A DNA stretch of 64,000 nt from Streptomyces sp. P9-A4 (GTDB taxonomy: Bacteria > Actinomycetota > Actinomycetes > Streptomycetales > Streptomycetaceae): positions 4,846,501 through 4,910,500 of the forward strand of contig NZ_JAZIFY010000001.1 of the NCBI RefSeq assembly GCF_036634195.1. The letters run 5' to 3'. The notes beneath the pieces were generated by a model. The model did no database searches and was not told where the DNA came from. It saw only the letters and a program-made list of their open reading frames with translations. The position numbers were made by a program, and so were the translations under genes. Below are positions 8,392-18,404 of the stretch, in pieces (position 1 is the stretch's first letter; the number at the start of each line of letters is the position of its first letter).

Positions 8392-9071
8392 GCCGCCCAC
8401 TCCGCGTCCCGGACGGACCCGTCCCGTACGACGATCTCGCGGTCGGAGTAGGCGGCGACCCGGGCCTCGTGGGTGACGAGGACGACGGCGGCGCCGGTGT
8501 CCCGGGAGGCGTCGGTGAGCAGCCGCATGACCCGCTCGCCGTTGAGGGAGTCGAGGGCGCCGGTCGGTTCGTCGGCGAAGATCACCCGCGGGGCGGTGAC
8601 GAGGGCGCGGGCGACGGCGACGCGCTGGCCCTGGCCGCCGGATATCTCGCCGGGCCGCTTGCCCGCGGTGTCGTCGACCTCGAGGCGGGCCAGCCACTCG
8701 ACGGCCCTGGCCTCGGCGGCCTTCCGCTTCTCGCCGTTGAGGCGGAGCGGCAGGGCGACGTTCTCGACGCAGGTCAGCTCGGGGACGAGCTGGCCGAACT
8801 GGAAGACGAAGCCGAAGTCGGTACGGCGAAGGGAGCTGCGGGCGCTGTCGGAGAGCGCGGTGAGCTCGCGTCCGTCGTAGGTGATGGTGCCGGCGTCGGG
8901 GCGCACGATTCCGGCCAGGCAGTGCAGCAGGGTCGACTTGCCGGAGCCGGAGGGGCCCATGACGGCGACGACCTCGCCGGCCCGGAGGGCGAAGGAGGCG
9001 CCCGCGAGCGCCGGGGTGGGGCCGTAGGCCTTGTCGAGGCCGGTGGCGGTGAGCAGCGGGGTGCCCGTCAT
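8388..9071 (-). CDS. ABC transporter ATP-binding protein (MacB/LolD type)
   Basis: The 227-aa ATPase has Walker A GPSGSGKST, signature ISGGQGQRVAVARAL, Walker B VIFADEPTGALDS and the H-loop VTHEARVAA. Strong similarity in layout to LolD/MacB ATPases fits its partner, the FtsX permease encoded next. ATG 9069-9071 has GGAGGTCCTCCG upstream. The PadR gene just upstream overlaps it by 4 bp, so the three genes form one operon read leftwards. Confidence 0.93.
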   Translation of the reverse strand: MTGTPLLTATGLDKAYGPTPALAGASFALRAGEVVAVMGPSGSGKSTLLHCLAGIVRPDAGTITYDGRELTALSDSARSSLRRTDFGFVFQFGQLVPELTCVENVALPLRLNGEKRKAAEARAVEWLARLEVDDTAGKRPGEISGGQGQRVAVARALVTAPRVIFADEPTGALDSLNGERVMRLLTDASRDTGAAVVLVTHEARVAAYSDREIVVRDGSVRDAEWAA

Positions 9072-9592
9072 CGGAGGACCTCCTCGGCGAGCCGGTCGAG
9101 ACGCGCGGCGGTCAGTTCCAGCCAGCGCAGATCCGCTTCCAGGTGGAAGAGGGCGTGGTCGCAGATGAGCTGGTCGGCGAGGTCGCCGTCCTTCTTGCGC
9201 CGGGTGAGTTCGCGCATCAGACGCAGGTGCTCGGTGCGCTGGGTGTCCAGGAGTTCGGCGGCGCCGCGCCCGGTGAGCAGGGCGAGGACGACCTTGGTGT
9301 AGAGCGTGGAGTGGAGGTACGGCTCCGGCTTCTCGGGGGTGGCGAGCCACTGGGCGACGTCGGTGATGCCGGCGTCGGTGATGGCGTACCGCTTCCGCTC
9401 CGGGCCGCCGCCCGCCTCGATGCCGTCGACGACGACGAGGCCGTTCCTCAGGAGCCGGGACATGGTCGAGTAGACCTGGCCGTAGTGCAGCGGCCGGTCG
9501 TGGCCGAACTTCTCGTCGAAGGCGCGCTTGAGGTCGTAGCCGTGGCGCGGGCCGGACTCCAGGAGTCCGAGCAGGGTGTGACCGATGGACAT
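9068..9592 (-). CDS. PadR-family transcriptional regulator
   Basis: A 174-aa PadR protein starting MSIGHTLLGLLESGPRHGYD, the standard N-terminus of the winged-helix domain (residues 1-85), followed by a C-terminal Vir-like dimerisation helix region. I chose ATG 9590-9592; GTG 9599-9601 in the same frame is possible, but neither has a clear Shine-Dalgarno, so it may be nearly leaderless. It heads the ABC operon and probably represses it, binding the TGTATAC-containing inverted repeats just upstream and releasing on drug or ligand binding. Confidence 0.88.
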   Translation of the reverse strand: MSIGHTLLGLLESGPRHGYDLKRAFDEKFGHDRPLHYGQVYSTMSRLLRNGLVVVDGIEAGGGPERKRYAITDAGITDVAQWLATPEKPEPYLHSTLYTKVVLALLTGRGAAELLDTQRTEHLRLMRELTRRKKDGDLADQLICDHALFHLEADLRWLELTAARLDRLAEEVLR

Positions 9593-9601
9593 GCGCGTCA
9601 C

Positions 9602-9668
9602 TGTACACGGTGTGTATACGCACGATGTATAGCCGGGACGGAAGGGCGGTCATCAAGCGGAACCGTTC
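9602..9668 (-). promoter_or_regulatory. Promoter and probable PadR operator of the ABC operon
   Basis: On the minus strand TTGATG and TATACA are spaced by 19 nt and may be the -35 and -10 boxes. Overlapping and downstream, plus-strand positions 9603-9630 hold TGTACAC, GTGTATAC and ATGTATA in alternating orientation, which resembles PadR operators (ATGTAT...ATACAT). This position suggests autorepression. Confidence 0.5.
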
Positions 9669-9752
9669 CTTCACGCAACCATCCGGTCATCTCGGACGTC
9701 GGTTCCTCTGGGCGTGGGTGCTGATTCTCACGTCCGGAAAAGGCGTGATCGG

Positions 9753-9781
9753 TTGTCCTTTGTCTGCATCGTCGGTGTTAG
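9753..9781 (+). promoter_or_regulatory. Candidate promoter of the penicillin-binding protein gene
   Basis: TTGTCC (9753-9758) and TGTTAG (9776-9781) are separated by 17 nt, a plausible SigA/HrdB-type promoter about 80 bp upstream of the start codon. No other signal was seen in the 9631-9862 gap. Confidence 0.35.
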
Positions 9782-9862
9782 CTGACTAGCTAGCCGGCCT
9801 GGCGCGGACGGGGCAGGGGGGCCGCGGCGCCGGGACACACGACGAGCGGAGCGACGGGACAC

Positions 9863-12073
9863 ATGGGCCGACCGGACAAGAGCAAGGCGAAGAAACGCGG
9901 TCTGCGCCGCTTCTTCTCCTGGAAGAAGCTCCTGGGCACCTTCTTCGTGTGCTGCCTGCTCGCCATGGGCGCCCTGTACGTCGTCTACCGCATGGTCCCG
10001 GTGCCGACGGCCAACGCCGAGGCGACCATGCAGAGCAACATCTACAAGTACGACAACGGCAAGATCCTCGCCCGCACCGGCAAGATCAACCGCGAGATCG
10101 TCGGCCTGGAGAAGATCCCCGAGAAGGTCCAGAAGGCGTTCGTCGCCGCGGAGAACAAGACCTTCTACAAGGACAACGGCGTCGACATCAAGGGCACCAC
10201 CCGCGCCGCCTGGTCCACCATCACCGGCAAGGGCAAGCAGGGTGGCTCGACCATCACCCAGCAGTACGTCAAGAACTACTACTTGAGCCAGGACCAGACG
10301 GCCACGCGCAAGCTCAAGGAAATGGTCATCGCCATCAAGGTCGACCGCCAGTCGAGCAAGAGCGAGATCCTCGCCGGGTACGTGAACACCAGCTACTACG
10401 GCCGCAGCGCCTACGGCATCCAGGCCGCCGCCCGCGCGTACTACGGCGTCGACGCCACCCAGCTCACCACCGCCCAGGGCGCCTACCTCGCCTCGCTGCT
10501 CCAGGCGCCCAACCAGTACGACTGGACCTCCGCGAGCGCCACCGGCCGCAAGCTCGTCGAGGAGCGCTGGAACTACGTCCTCGACAACATGGTCGGCGAG
10601 GGCTGGCTCGACGCCTCCGAGCGCGCCGGGATGAAGTTCCCCGTCCCGCAGAAGCCCAAGCCCGCCCCCGGCATGGAGGGCCAGACCGGATACATCGTCG
10701 AGGCCGCCAACCAGGAGCTGATGCGCCAGGGCGTCAGCGAGGAGGACATCAAGGCCGGCGGCTGGACGATCACCCTCAACATCGACGAGAAGAAGCAGAA
10801 GGACCTCGTCAAGGCGGTCGACAAGGAGCTGGAGGCCAAGCTCGACCGCAAGGGCGACAAGAAGCAGGCCACCGTCCAGGCCGGCGCCACCTCCGTCGAC
10901 CCGAAGACCGGTGCGGTCGTCGCGATGTACGGCGGCGTCGGCGCCACCGAGCACTGGATGTCGAACGCGACCCGCCGCGACTACCAGCCCGCCTCCACCT
11001 TCAAGCCGATCGTCCTCGCCTCCGCCCTCGACAACCACGCGGTCACCCAGGACGGCCGTCAGATCGAGCTGGGCACCGTCTACGACGGCACCAGCAAGCG
11101 GCAGGTCGTCGGCAGCCCCATCGCGTTCGGTCCCGAGAACGAGGACAACCGGAGCTACGGCCCCGTCACCGTGCAGAAGGCCACCAACAGCTCGATCAAC
11201 TCCGTCTTCGCCCAGATGATCGTCGACGTCACCCCGGGCAAGGCCAAGAAGACCGCCCTGGACCTCGGCATGAAGGACGGCGCGGACTTCCCCGAGACCC
11301 CGGCCATCTCCCTCGGCACCATGGGCGCCTCCACCATGGACATGGCCGGCGCCTACGCCACGCTCGACAACCACGGCGTGCGGGTCACCCCCACCCTGGT
11401 GAAGACCGCCGAGCACAAGGACCGCACGATCACCTCCGCCAAGGCGATCGGCGAGCAGGTCATCAGCCGCAAGGCCGCCGACACCGTCACCAGGGCCATG
11501 ACGGGCGTCGTGCAGAGCGGTTCCGGCTCCCGCGCCGCGGGCGACTACGAGGCCGCGGGCAAGACCGGCACCTCCGAGAACAACCGTTCCGCCTGGTTCG
11601 TGGGCTACACCCCCGAACTCGTCACCGCCGTCGGTCTCTTCGGCGAGGACGCCAAGGGCAACCAGGTCACCCTCACCAACACGATCAACCCGGGCCGCGC
11701 CAACGGTGGCCGTACGCCCGCCGAGATCTGGGGCGCCTACACCACCAGCGCGCTGAACGGCGGCTCCGACGCCTCCTTCGACCTGGACACCGACACCTCG
11801 ACCCCGATCGAGCCGGACCCGGATCCCACCGAGACCACCGAGGCGCCCCAGGAGCCCACCGAGGAGCCGACCACCCAATCCCCGGACCCGACGGACGCGC
11901 CGACCACCCCGCCGGCCACCACGCCGCCGACGCCGACGGGGGACCCGGTCACCACGCCGCCGACGTCCACGGGAGAGCCGCCCGCGACCGAGGAGCCGAC
12001 CTCGCCGCCGCCGCCGACCACCCCGCCGGACGGGAGCGTCGACACGGGCGGCGCGACGCGCCCGGGGCAGTAG
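9863..12073 (+). CDS. Class A penicillin-binding protein (bifunctional transglycosylase/transpeptidase)
   Basis: This 736-aa protein polymerises and cross-links peptidoglycan. It has a basic N-terminus, one transmembrane helix (residues about 24-43), a GT51 domain with the catalytic Glu97 in AAENKTFY and the motif GGSTITQQYVKN (127-138), and a transpeptidase domain with STFK (Ser378-Lys381), SSIN (443-446) and KTGT (567-570). The last 90 or so residues are a Thr/Pro/Glu-rich tail, probably reaching into the wall. It is monocistronic: its own promoter lies upstream and a terminator follows. Confidence 0.94.
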   Translation: MGRPDKSKAKKRGLRRFFSWKKLLGTFFVCCLLAMGALYVVYRMVPVPTANAEATMQSNIYKYDNGKILARTGKINREIVGLEKIPEKVQKAFVAAENKTFYKDNGVDIKGTTRAAWSTITGKGKQGGSTITQQYVKNYYLSQDQTATRKLKEMVIAIKVDRQSSKSEILAGYVNTSYYGRSAYGIQAAARAYYGVDATQLTTAQGAYLASLLQAPNQYDWTSASATGRKLVEERWNYVLDNMVGEGWLDASERAGMKFPVPQKPKPAPGMEGQTGYIVEAANQELMRQGVSEEDIKAGGWTITLNIDEKKQKDLVKAVDKELEAKLDRKGDKKQATVQAGATSVDPKTGAVVAMYGGVGATEHWMSNATRRDYQPASTFKPIVLASALDNHAVTQDGRQIELGTVYDGTSKRQVVGSPIAFGPENEDNRSYGPVTVQKATNSSINSVFAQMIVDVTPGKAKKTALDLGMKDGADFPETPAISLGTMGASTMDMAGAYATLDNHGVRVTPTLVKTAEHKDRTITSAKAIGEQVISRKAADTVTRAMTGVVQSGSGSRAAGDYEAAGKTGTSENNRSAWFVGYTPELVTAVGLFGEDAKGNQVTLTNTINPGRANGGRTPAEIWGAYTTSALNGGSDASFDLDTDTSTPIEPDPDPTETTEAPQEPTEEPTTQSPDPTDAPTTPPATTPPTPTGDPVTTPPTSTGEPPATEEPTSPPPPTTPPDGSVDTGGATRPGQ

Positions 12074-12096
12074 CGGCACCCGCGCCGACACGACAG

Positions 12097-12129
12097 AAGG
12101 CCGGACCTCCTTGCGGGGGTCCGGCCTTC
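12097..12129. terminator. Terminator between PBP and catalase genes
   Basis: GAAGGCCGGACC (12097-12108) pairs with GGTCCGGCCTTC (12118-12129) around a 9-nt loop. It lies between convergent genes. Confidence 0.8.
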
Positions 12130-12194
12130 GCCGTACGGGGGCGTGACCGTCGTACGGGGGTGTCACGGTCGTACGGCCTCGGCGGGCGTGTGCC

Positions 12195-13634
12195 TCAGCC
12201 GTCGACCTCCTTGGCCACCCGGTCGCCCAGGTCCGCGTCCACGTTCCGCCAGTACTGGACCGCGCGTTCGAGGACCGGGGCGCTCACGCCGTCCTTCAGG
12301 TGCCCGGCGATGTTCGACACCAGCCGGTCGCGGGCCGCGTCGTCCAGGACCTCGCGGACCAGGGTGCCCGGCTGCCCCCAGTCGTCGTCCTCCGCGTGGA
12401 GCGCGTACGCCTCGCGGACCAGCTCGCCCGCCGCCGCCCAGCTCGCCGGCTCGCCGAAGCGCCCGTAGTCGGCCGCGGGACCGCCGTACGAGTTCGGCGC
12501 GTACGGCCGGGCCGCCGTCGAGGCCTCGTACCGCATCGCCCCGTCCTTCGCGTACGAGTGGACGGGCGAGCGCGGCCGGTTCGGCGGCAGCTGCGCGTAG
12601 TTCGGACCGATCCGGTACCGGTGGGTGTCCGGGTACGAGAACAGCCGGCCGAGCAGCATCTTGTCCGGCGAAGGACCGATGCCCGGCACCATGTTCGAGG
12701 GCTCGAAGGCGGCCTGCTCGATGTGGACGAAGAAGTCCTCGGGGTTCCTGTCCAGCGTCATCCGCCCGACCTCGATCAGGGGATGGTCGGCGTGCGGCCA
12801 CACCTTGGTCAGGTCGAAGGGGTTGAAGCGGTAGTCCGCCGCCGCCTCGAACGGCATGACCTGCACCTTGAGCGTCCAGGAGGGGGCGTCACCCGACTCG
12901 ATCGACTCGTACAGGTCGCGGCGGTGCACGTCCCCGTCCGTCCCGGCCAGCCCGTCGGCCTCCGCCTGGGTGAGGAACTCGATGCCCTGGTCGGTCGTGA
13001 AGTGGTACTTCACCCAGAAACGCTCACCGGCGCCGTTGATCCACATGTACGTGTGGGAGCCGTAGCCGTTCATGTGCCGGTACGTCTTCGGGACGCCCCG
13101 GTCGCCCATCAGCCAGGTCACCTGGTGCGCGGACTCCGGGGACAGCGTCCAGAAGTCCCACTGCATGTCGTGGTCGCGCAGACCCGTCACCGGATGGCGC
13201 TTCTGCGAGCGGATGAAGTCCTGGAACTTGATGGTGTCCCGGACGAAGAAGACCGGGGTGTTGTTGCCGACCAGGTCGTAGTTGCCCTGGTCGGTGTAGA
13301 ACTTCAGGGCGAAACCGCGGGGGTCCCGCCAGGTGTCGGGGGAGCCCTGCTCGCCGGCCACCGTCGAGAAACGGGCCAGCATCTCCGTCCGCGCACCCGG
13401 CTGGAAGAGCCCCGCCCGGGTGAACTCGCTGACGTCGTTCGTCACCTCGAAGAAGCCGTACGCGCCGGAGCCCTTGGCGTGCACCACGCGCTCGGGCACC
13501 CGCTCGCGGTTGAACTGGGCCATCTTCTCGATGAGGTAGTGGTCCTGGAGCAGGATGGGGCCGTCGGGGCCGACGGTGAGCGAGTGCTCGTCGCTCTCGA
13601 TCGGATTCCCGGCGTTGTTCGTCGTGTAGGTCAC
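12195..13634 (-). CDS. katA: Monofunctional haem catalase (small-subunit clade)
   Basis: A 479-aa catalase, the usual length for clade 3 enzymes. It converts hydrogen peroxide to water and oxygen. The distal His is in [11 protein letters not shown] (His52), the distal Asn in [10 protein letters not shown] (Asn124/125), and the proximal haem-ligand Tyr in [12 protein letters not shown]. Start is GTG 13632-13634 with GGGAAG upstream. It lies 8 kb from oxyR-ahpCD, but no fur/catR-type regulator gene is adjacent, so its control is unclear. The gene symbol is by family analogy. Confidence 0.93.
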   Translation of the reverse strand: MTYTTNNAGNPIESDEHSLTVGPDGPILLQDHYLIEKMAQFNRERVPERVVHAKGSGAYGFFEVTNDVSEFTRAGLFQPGARTEMLARFSTVAGEQGSPDTWRDPRGFALKFYTDQGNYDLVGNNTPVFFVRDTIKFQDFIRSQKRHPVTGLRDHDMQWDFWTLSPESAHQVTWLMGDRGVPKTYRHMNGYGSHTYMWINGAGERFWVKYHFTTDQGIEFLTQAEADGLAGTDGDVHRRDLYESIESGDAPSWTLKVQVMPFEAAADYRFNPFDLTKVWPHADHPLIEVGRMTLDRNPEDFFVHIEQAAFEPSNMVPGIGPSPDKMLLGRLFSYPDTHRYRIGPNYAQLPPNRPRSPVHSYAKDGAMRYEASTAARPYAPNSYGGPAADYGRFGEPASWAAAGELVREAYALHAEDDDWGQPGTLVREVLDDAARDRLVSNIAGHLKDGVSAPVLERAVQYWRNVDADLGDRVAKEVDG

Positions 13635-13717
13635 GAGCGTCTTCCCGTCGGTGGGGGAACAGGGTCAGGTCGCTGCGTCCACCACAGAAGTCAACTCCGC
13701 CGACGGGAGGTCGGCAA

Positions 13718-13749
13718 CCGCTGCCCCGTACGCGCGTACGGGGCAGCGG
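13718..13749 (-). terminator. Perfect 32-bp palindrome, probable terminator of phosphatase gene
   Basis: CCGCTGCCCCGTACGC (13718-13733) is followed immediately by its exact reverse complement (13734-13749). It lies 27 bp downstream of the phosphatase stop on the minus strand, and 84-115 bp upstream of the catalase start codon. It probably ends the phosphatase transcript, but its symmetry with no loop would also suit a dimeric regulator upstream of catalase. Confidence 0.6.
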
Positions 13750-13776
13750 GTCGGGCACGAGTGCCGGGAACGGCCC

Positions 13777-15759
13777 TCAGCCGCGGTTCGTGGCCAGCTC
13801 GAACCAGACCACCTTGCCGCCCGAGAGCCGCGTCGCCCCCCACCGCCGGGCCAGCCGGTTCACCAGGAACAGGCCGCGCCCGCCCTCGTCGGTGTCCCGC
13901 GCCCGCCGCTGCCGGGGCAGCTGCGGCGAGTCGTCGCCGACCTCGCAGCGCAGCACGTCCGTCCGCAGCAGCCGCAGGGTCACCGGCCGCTCCGCGTACC
14001 GCACCGCGTTCGTCACGACCTCGCTGATCAGCAGCTCGACCGAGTCGGTCAGCTCCTCCAGGTCCCAGCGGGCCAGCGCCCGCCGGGCGAGCCGCCGGGC
14101 CCGCCCCGGAGCGGCATCCTCCGGTTCCAGGAACCAGTACGCCACGTCGCTCGGCGCGATCCCGTCGAACCGGGCCGCGAGCAGCGCGATGTCGTCGTCC
14201 CGGTCACCCGGACCCAGCATGTCCAGGACGTCGTCGCAGAGCGCCTCCAGCGGCGGCGAGTGGTCCGGACCCGTCAGCTGCGCGGTCGCCGCGAGGCGCT
14301 CCCGCAGCTGCTCGATGCCCGTCCACACGTCCCGCAGCCGGGACTCGACGAGCCCGTCCGTGTACAGCAGCAGCGTGGCACCGGCCGGGGCGTCCAGCTC
14401 GACCGCCTCGAAGTCCACCCCGCCCACCCCGATCGGGGCGCCGGGCGGCACCCGCAGCACCTCGGCACGGCCACCCAGATGGAGCAGTATCGGCGGCGGA
14501 TGACCCGCGTTGGCGACGGTGATCCGGTGCGAGACCGGGTCGTACACCGCGTACATACAGGTCGCCATCCGGTCCTGGCCGAGCCGCTGCGCCTGCTCGT
14601 CCAGATGGTGCAGGACCTCCTGCGGCGGCAGGTCGAGCCCGGCCAGGGTCTGCGCGGTGGTGCGCAGCTGGCCCATGATCGCCGCCGAGGTCATCGAGTG
14701 GCCCATGACGTCGCCGACGACCAGCGCGACCCGGCTGCCGGGCAGCGGGATCGCGTCGTACCAGTCGCCGCCGACCCGGGCCGTCTCGGCGGCCGGGAGG
14801 TAGCGCGAGGCGAGCTTGACGCCGGTCGGCTGCGGCAGCGAGTCCGGCAGCATCGTCCGCTGGAGCTCGTCCGCGATGTACGCCTCACGGCCGTAGAGCA
14901 CGGCCTTGTCGATGCCGAGCGCGGTGTGCGTGGCCAGCTGCGCCGCGACCAGCAGGTCGTTCGGCTCGAAACCGGCCCGCTCGGGACGGCGCAGGAACAC
15001 GGCGGCGCCGATCACCCGGCGCCGGCCGCGCAGCGGCGCGAGGACCGCCCGCAGCCCGCCGGGCAGCGGATGCTCGGGGCCGAGCAGCTCGGTCAGCGCG
15101 GCCTTGGCCGCGGCGGAGTCGCCGAACACCGGCCGCACCCCGCGCAGCACCTCGGCCAGCGCCCCTCCGTTGCGCACCTCGCAGAGTTCGGCCGCGGGGG
15201 TCGGATCGGGATCGGGTACGAGGACGAGCTCCTCACCCTCCAGATCGCTCAACCGCAGCCGGTCCGTGCGGCGCAGCCGCAGCACGAACGGCGCCACCGG
15301 GCGCTCGTCGCCCACCGGCAGCGGGTCGCGCAGATAGACCAGGATCTCGTCGGAGAAGGTCGGCACGCTCGCCCGGCACAGACCGAGCACGATCTCGTCC
15401 AGGTCGATGCCGCGCGCGATGCGCCGGGTGGCCGCCCCGACGAACCGCAGCCGCTCGCCCTCGCGCCGGGTCGCGCCGTCCCCGCCCCTGGACCCGCCGG
15501 GCAGCTGCGGGGACACGGCGACGGCGACCGCACCGGCACCGTTGGGGCCACCGGGGGCAGCCGGTGGCGGCGGCGCGGGTGCCTCCGCCCCGGGGCCCGC
15601 GCCCGAGGCCGGTGGGACCGCCGGACCCGCCGGACCACCCGGCTGGGCGGGTACCTCGGAGGGCAGGCCGGCCGGCGCCTCCTGGCGGGGGCGCGCACGT
15701 TCCTGCGGCCGGGCAGCCAGGGGCTGCCGGCCTTCGTGGGAGGTGGGATGCTCCGTCAC
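13777..15759 (-). CDS. SpoIIE/RsbU-type phosphatase with GAF and HATPase domains
   Basis: A 660-aa signalling protein. It has a Pro/Ala-rich unstructured N-terminus (1-95), a GAF-like sensor (about 105-300), a PP2C/SpoIIE phosphatase domain (about 310-520; metal-site segments VGGDWYDAIP, VVGDVMGHS, DDDIALLAARF) and a C-terminal anti-sigma-type HATPase (about 545-655; LISEVVTNAVRYA, DEGGRGLFLVNRLA). Such Streptomyces proteins dephosphorylate anti-anti-sigma factors and may phosphorylate them through the kinase domain, tuning SigB-like stress sigma factors. Start is GTG 15757-15759 with a weak ribosome site. It is a domain-level relative of the protein at 57546-60116. Confidence 0.88.
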   Translation of the reverse strand: MTEHPTSHEGRQPLAARPQERARPRQEAPAGLPSEVPAQPGGPAGPAVPPASGAGPGAEAPAPPPPAAPGGPNGAGAVAVAVSPQLPGGSRGGDGATRREGERLRFVGAATRRIARGIDLDEIVLGLCRASVPTFSDEILVYLRDPLPVGDERPVAPFVLRLRRTDRLRLSDLEGEELVLVPDPDPTPAAELCEVRNGGALAEVLRGVRPVFGDSAAAKAALTELLGPEHPLPGGLRAVLAPLRGRRRVIGAAVFLRRPERAGFEPNDLLVAAQLATHTALGIDKAVLYGREAYIADELQRTMLPDSLPQPTGVKLASRYLPAAETARVGGDWYDAIPLPGSRVALVVGDVMGHSMTSAAIMGQLRTTAQTLAGLDLPPQEVLHHLDEQAQRLGQDRMATCMYAVYDPVSHRITVANAGHPPPILLHLGGRAEVLRVPPGAPIGVGGVDFEAVELDAPAGATLLLYTDGLVESRLRDVWTGIEQLRERLAATAQLTGPDHSPPLEALCDDVLDMLGPGDRDDDIALLAARFDGIAPSDVAYWFLEPEDAAPGRARRLARRALARWDLEELTDSVELLISEVVTNAVRYAERPVTLRLLRTDVLRCEVGDDSPQLPRQRRARDTDEGGRGLFLVNRLARRWGATRLSGGKVVWFELATNRG

Positions 15760-16070
15760 GCGTGGGGTTCCGTCCGTCCGGGCCGGTGGTGCGATGCACT
15801 CGCTCTTCTCGCCGATGCCGCGCCTTCGGCAGGGATAAACCCCTTGTGTACGGCGGATGTGGAGGCTCCGCGAACCGCGGCGACGGCGGGGGGCGGCACA
15901 TCCGGGCAGACGTCCGGCACTGCTCTCCCCCTCGTGGATGACTTCTGGTCAGGTCCTGTGCTGTGCTCGGTCTTTGACGTGCTGTCGGGTCGGTCCGACG
16001 GGCCGTCCGGTCCGCCTCCGCCACGCGGAGGACGATCCTACGTTTGCACCCCGGGGGCGCATCAAGGGTC
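15760..16070 (-). other. Intergenic region, phosphatase promoter side
   Basis: These 311 bp hold no convincing gene. Next to the DUF402 stop, CCTCCGC (16015-16021) pairs with GCGGAGG (16025-16031) as a possible weak terminator for DUF402. The phosphatase promoter should lie in the rest, but I see no clear -35/-10 pair. Confidence 0.4.
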
Positions 16071-16736
16071 TCACGGTGCCGTGTGCGCCGGAGTGCGGTC
16101 CCAGTCGGCCGGCAGCTCCGGAACCCGCCATCGCGGATCGGGCCGCCAGTCCTCCCAGCCCTCCCCGAACGGCGCCTCCCACGCCTTGATCCGGTCCACC
16201 GCCCGCTGCCCGGCCGAACGCACCCGCTCGGCCTGCTCCGGACCCATCAGGCCGGACCGCTGGGCCTGCGCGAACTCGTCCTCGTCCCGCCACAGCCAGC
16301 TGCGGTCGGGGTAGACGGAGATGTCGAGGAAGTGGTCCTCGGAGTCGACACCGCCGGCCCAACGGGCCCGCGGCTCCTCCAGGTTCACGTACCAGCTGCG
16401 GAAGCGCCAGCCGCGCTCCCAGAACAGCCACACCGACCACGGCTCGCCGGTCCGTGCCAGCTTCAGCACCCCGCTGCCGGCCCAGCGCGCGCGTTCCGTG
16501 GTGCGGGCGGCGGTGTAGCGGGTGGCGAGCGGTTCGTCGTGGACGGAGGTGCCGTCGGCGAGCACCGGCCGGACGCACTCCGTGCCGGGCGCCATCCAGA
16601 CCGCGAGCAGCTCCGGGGTGTCCCGCACGACCGTCACCGGCCGGCAGATGTGCACCGCTCCGGTGCCGTTGCCGCGGTAGCGCCAGAGGATGTGATCCCC
16701 AGGCGCCCAGTGCTGAGAGCCGCCCGATCCTGTCAT
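16071..16736 (-). CDS. DUF402 domain protein
   Basis: The 221-aa product matches the DUF402 (FomD/YgaC-like) family in layout: an N-terminal beta-rich region beginning GDHILWRYRG, then WSVWLFWERGWRFRSWYVNL and the acidic metal-binding cluster DSEDHFLDISVYPD with WRDEDEF. Family members with known activity are nucleoside or nucleotide phosphatases needing divalent metal; the substrate here is not known. It is soluble and monocistronic, reading leftwards away from fumC's end. Confidence 0.78.
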   Translation of the reverse strand: MTGSGGSQHWAPGDHILWRYRGNGTGAVHICRPVTVVRDTPELLAVWMAPGTECVRPVLADGTSVHDEPLATRYTAARTTERARWAGSGVLKLARTGEPWSVWLFWERGWRFRSWYVNLEEPRARWAGGVDSEDHFLDISVYPDRSWLWRDEDEFAQAQRSGLMGPEQAERVRSAGQRAVDRIKAWEAPFGEGWEDWRPDPRWRVPELPADWDRTPAHTAP

Positions 16737-16864
16737 GCGCAGATCTTAGGGGCGCGCTCCCACGACCGCTGCGGTACGGATCACGGGGGAGTCGGCTACC
16801 GGCCGGTCGCTACCGGCGGGTCACATGGGGCCGGCCGGGGCCGGCCCGTCGGGTGCCCCCGCCG

Positions 16865-18265
16865 TCACGGCCGCGTCATGCGCAGCACGTCCAGCGCCTC
16901 GTCCAACTGCTCGACGGTCAGGTCGCCCCGCTCCACGTAACCGGAGTCGATCACCACCTCGCGGATGGTCCGCCGCTCGGCCAGCGACCGCTTGGCGACC
17001 TTGGCGGCCTCCTCGTACCCGATGTACTTGTTCAGCGGGGTGACCACGGACGGCGAGGACTCGGCGTACTCCCGCGCCCGCTCGACGTTCGCGGTGATCC
17101 CGTCCACCGTGCGGTCGGCGAGCAGCCGGGAGGCGTTGGCGAGCAGCCGTACGGACTCCAGGAGGTTCTTGGCCATCACCGGCAGCATCACGTTGAGCTC
17201 GAAGTTCCCGGCCGCGCCCGCCACCGCCACCGTGGTGTCGTTTCCGGTCACCTGCGCGGCGACCATCAGGACCGCCTCGGGGATCACCGGGTTCACCTTG
17301 CCCGGCATGATCGAGGAGCCGGGCTGGAGGTCGGGGAGGTTGATCTCGGCGAGGCCGGTGCGGGGGCCGCTGGCCATCCAGCGCAGGTCGTTGGAGATCT
17401 TGGTGAGCGAGACCGCGATCGTACGGAGCTGCCCGGACGTCTCCACCAGCGCGTCGCGCGCGCCCTGTGCCTCGAAGTGGTCGCGGGCCTCGGTCAGCGG
17501 CAGCCCGGTCGCGCGGGCGACCTCCGCGATGACGGCCGGCGAGAAGCCCGCCGGGGTGTTGATGCCGGTGCCCACCGCCGTACCGCCGAGAGGGAGTTCG
17601 GCGAGCCGGGGGAGTGCGGAGCGCAGCCGCTCGACGCCGTACCTGACCTGCGCCGCGTAGCCGCCGAACTCCTGGCCGAGGGTGACCGGGGTGGCGTCCA
17701 TCAGATGCGTACGGCCGGACTTCACGACCGTCGCGAATTCGGCCGATTTTCGCTCCAGGGAATCGGCTAGATGGTCGAGGGCGGGGACCAGGTCGCGGGT
17801 GACGGCGGCGGTGGCCGCGATGTGGATGGAGGAGGGGAAGACGTCGTTGGAGGACTGCGAGGCGTTCACATGGTCGTTGGGGTGGACCTCGCGCCCCTCG
17901 GGGAGCCGCTCGGTGGCGAGGGTGGCGATCACCTCGTTGGTGTTCATGTTGGACGAGGTGCCCGAGCCGGTCTGGAAGACGTCGACGGGGAACTGCTCGT
18001 CCCAGCGGCCCTCGGCGACCTCCCGCGCCGCCGACACGATCGCCTCCGCGCGGTCCTTCTCGATCACTCCGAGCTCGGCGTTCACCTTGGCGGCGGCGGC
18101 CTTGATCCGGGCCAGGGCCTCGATGTGGGCGCGTTCGAGCCGCTGTCCGGAGACCGGGAAGTTCTCCACCGCCCGCTGGGTCTGCGCCCGCCACTTGGCG
18201 TGCGCGGGGACCCGCACCTCGCCCATGGAGTCGTGCTCGATCCGGTAGCCCGCTGCGTCGTTCAT
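16865..18265 (-). CDS. fumC: Class II fumarate hydratase
   Basis: A 466-aa fumarase converting fumarate to malate in the TCA cycle. The superfamily signature [15 protein letters not shown] is intact, as are the [12 protein letters not shown] and [15 protein letters not shown] blocks that form the composite active site. I chose ATG 18263-18265, with GGAG 5 nt upstream, which gives the family length; the open frame upstream to 18586 is non-coding. An iron-independent class II enzyme here and an iron-sulfur class I enzyme 4 kb away give the cell two fumarases. Confidence 0.95.
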   Translation of the reverse strand: MNDAAGYRIEHDSMGEVRVPAHAKWRAQTQRAVENFPVSGQRLERAHIEALARIKAAAAKVNAELGVIEKDRAEAIVSAAREVAEGRWDEQFPVDVFQTGSGTSSNMNTNEVIATLATERLPEGREVHPNDHVNASQSSNDVFPSSIHIAATAAVTRDLVPALDHLADSLERKSAEFATVVKSGRTHLMDATPVTLGQEFGGYAAQVRYGVERLRSALPRLAELPLGGTAVGTGINTPAGFSPAVIAEVARATGLPLTEARDHFEAQGARDALVETSGQLRTIAVSLTKISNDLRWMASGPRTGLAEINLPDLQPGSSIMPGKVNPVIPEAVLMVAAQVTGNDTTVAVAGAAGNFELNVMLPVMAKNLLESVRLLANASRLLADRTVDGITANVERAREYAESSPSVVTPLNKYIGYEEAAKVAKRSLAERRTIREVVIDSGYVERGDLTVEQLDEALDVLRMTRP

Positions 18266-18404
18266 TTTCTCCAACCTTCCGGCTGTGCCCATCGGGGGCG
18301 ACCCCAATCCCCCGAAAAAGATGAGCACTTGTCTCGTTCGATGTATTCCCAACACGCTTACCGGCCAGTAAAAACCGTGGGTAACCCCACTTCCAGGAGG
18401 CGCA

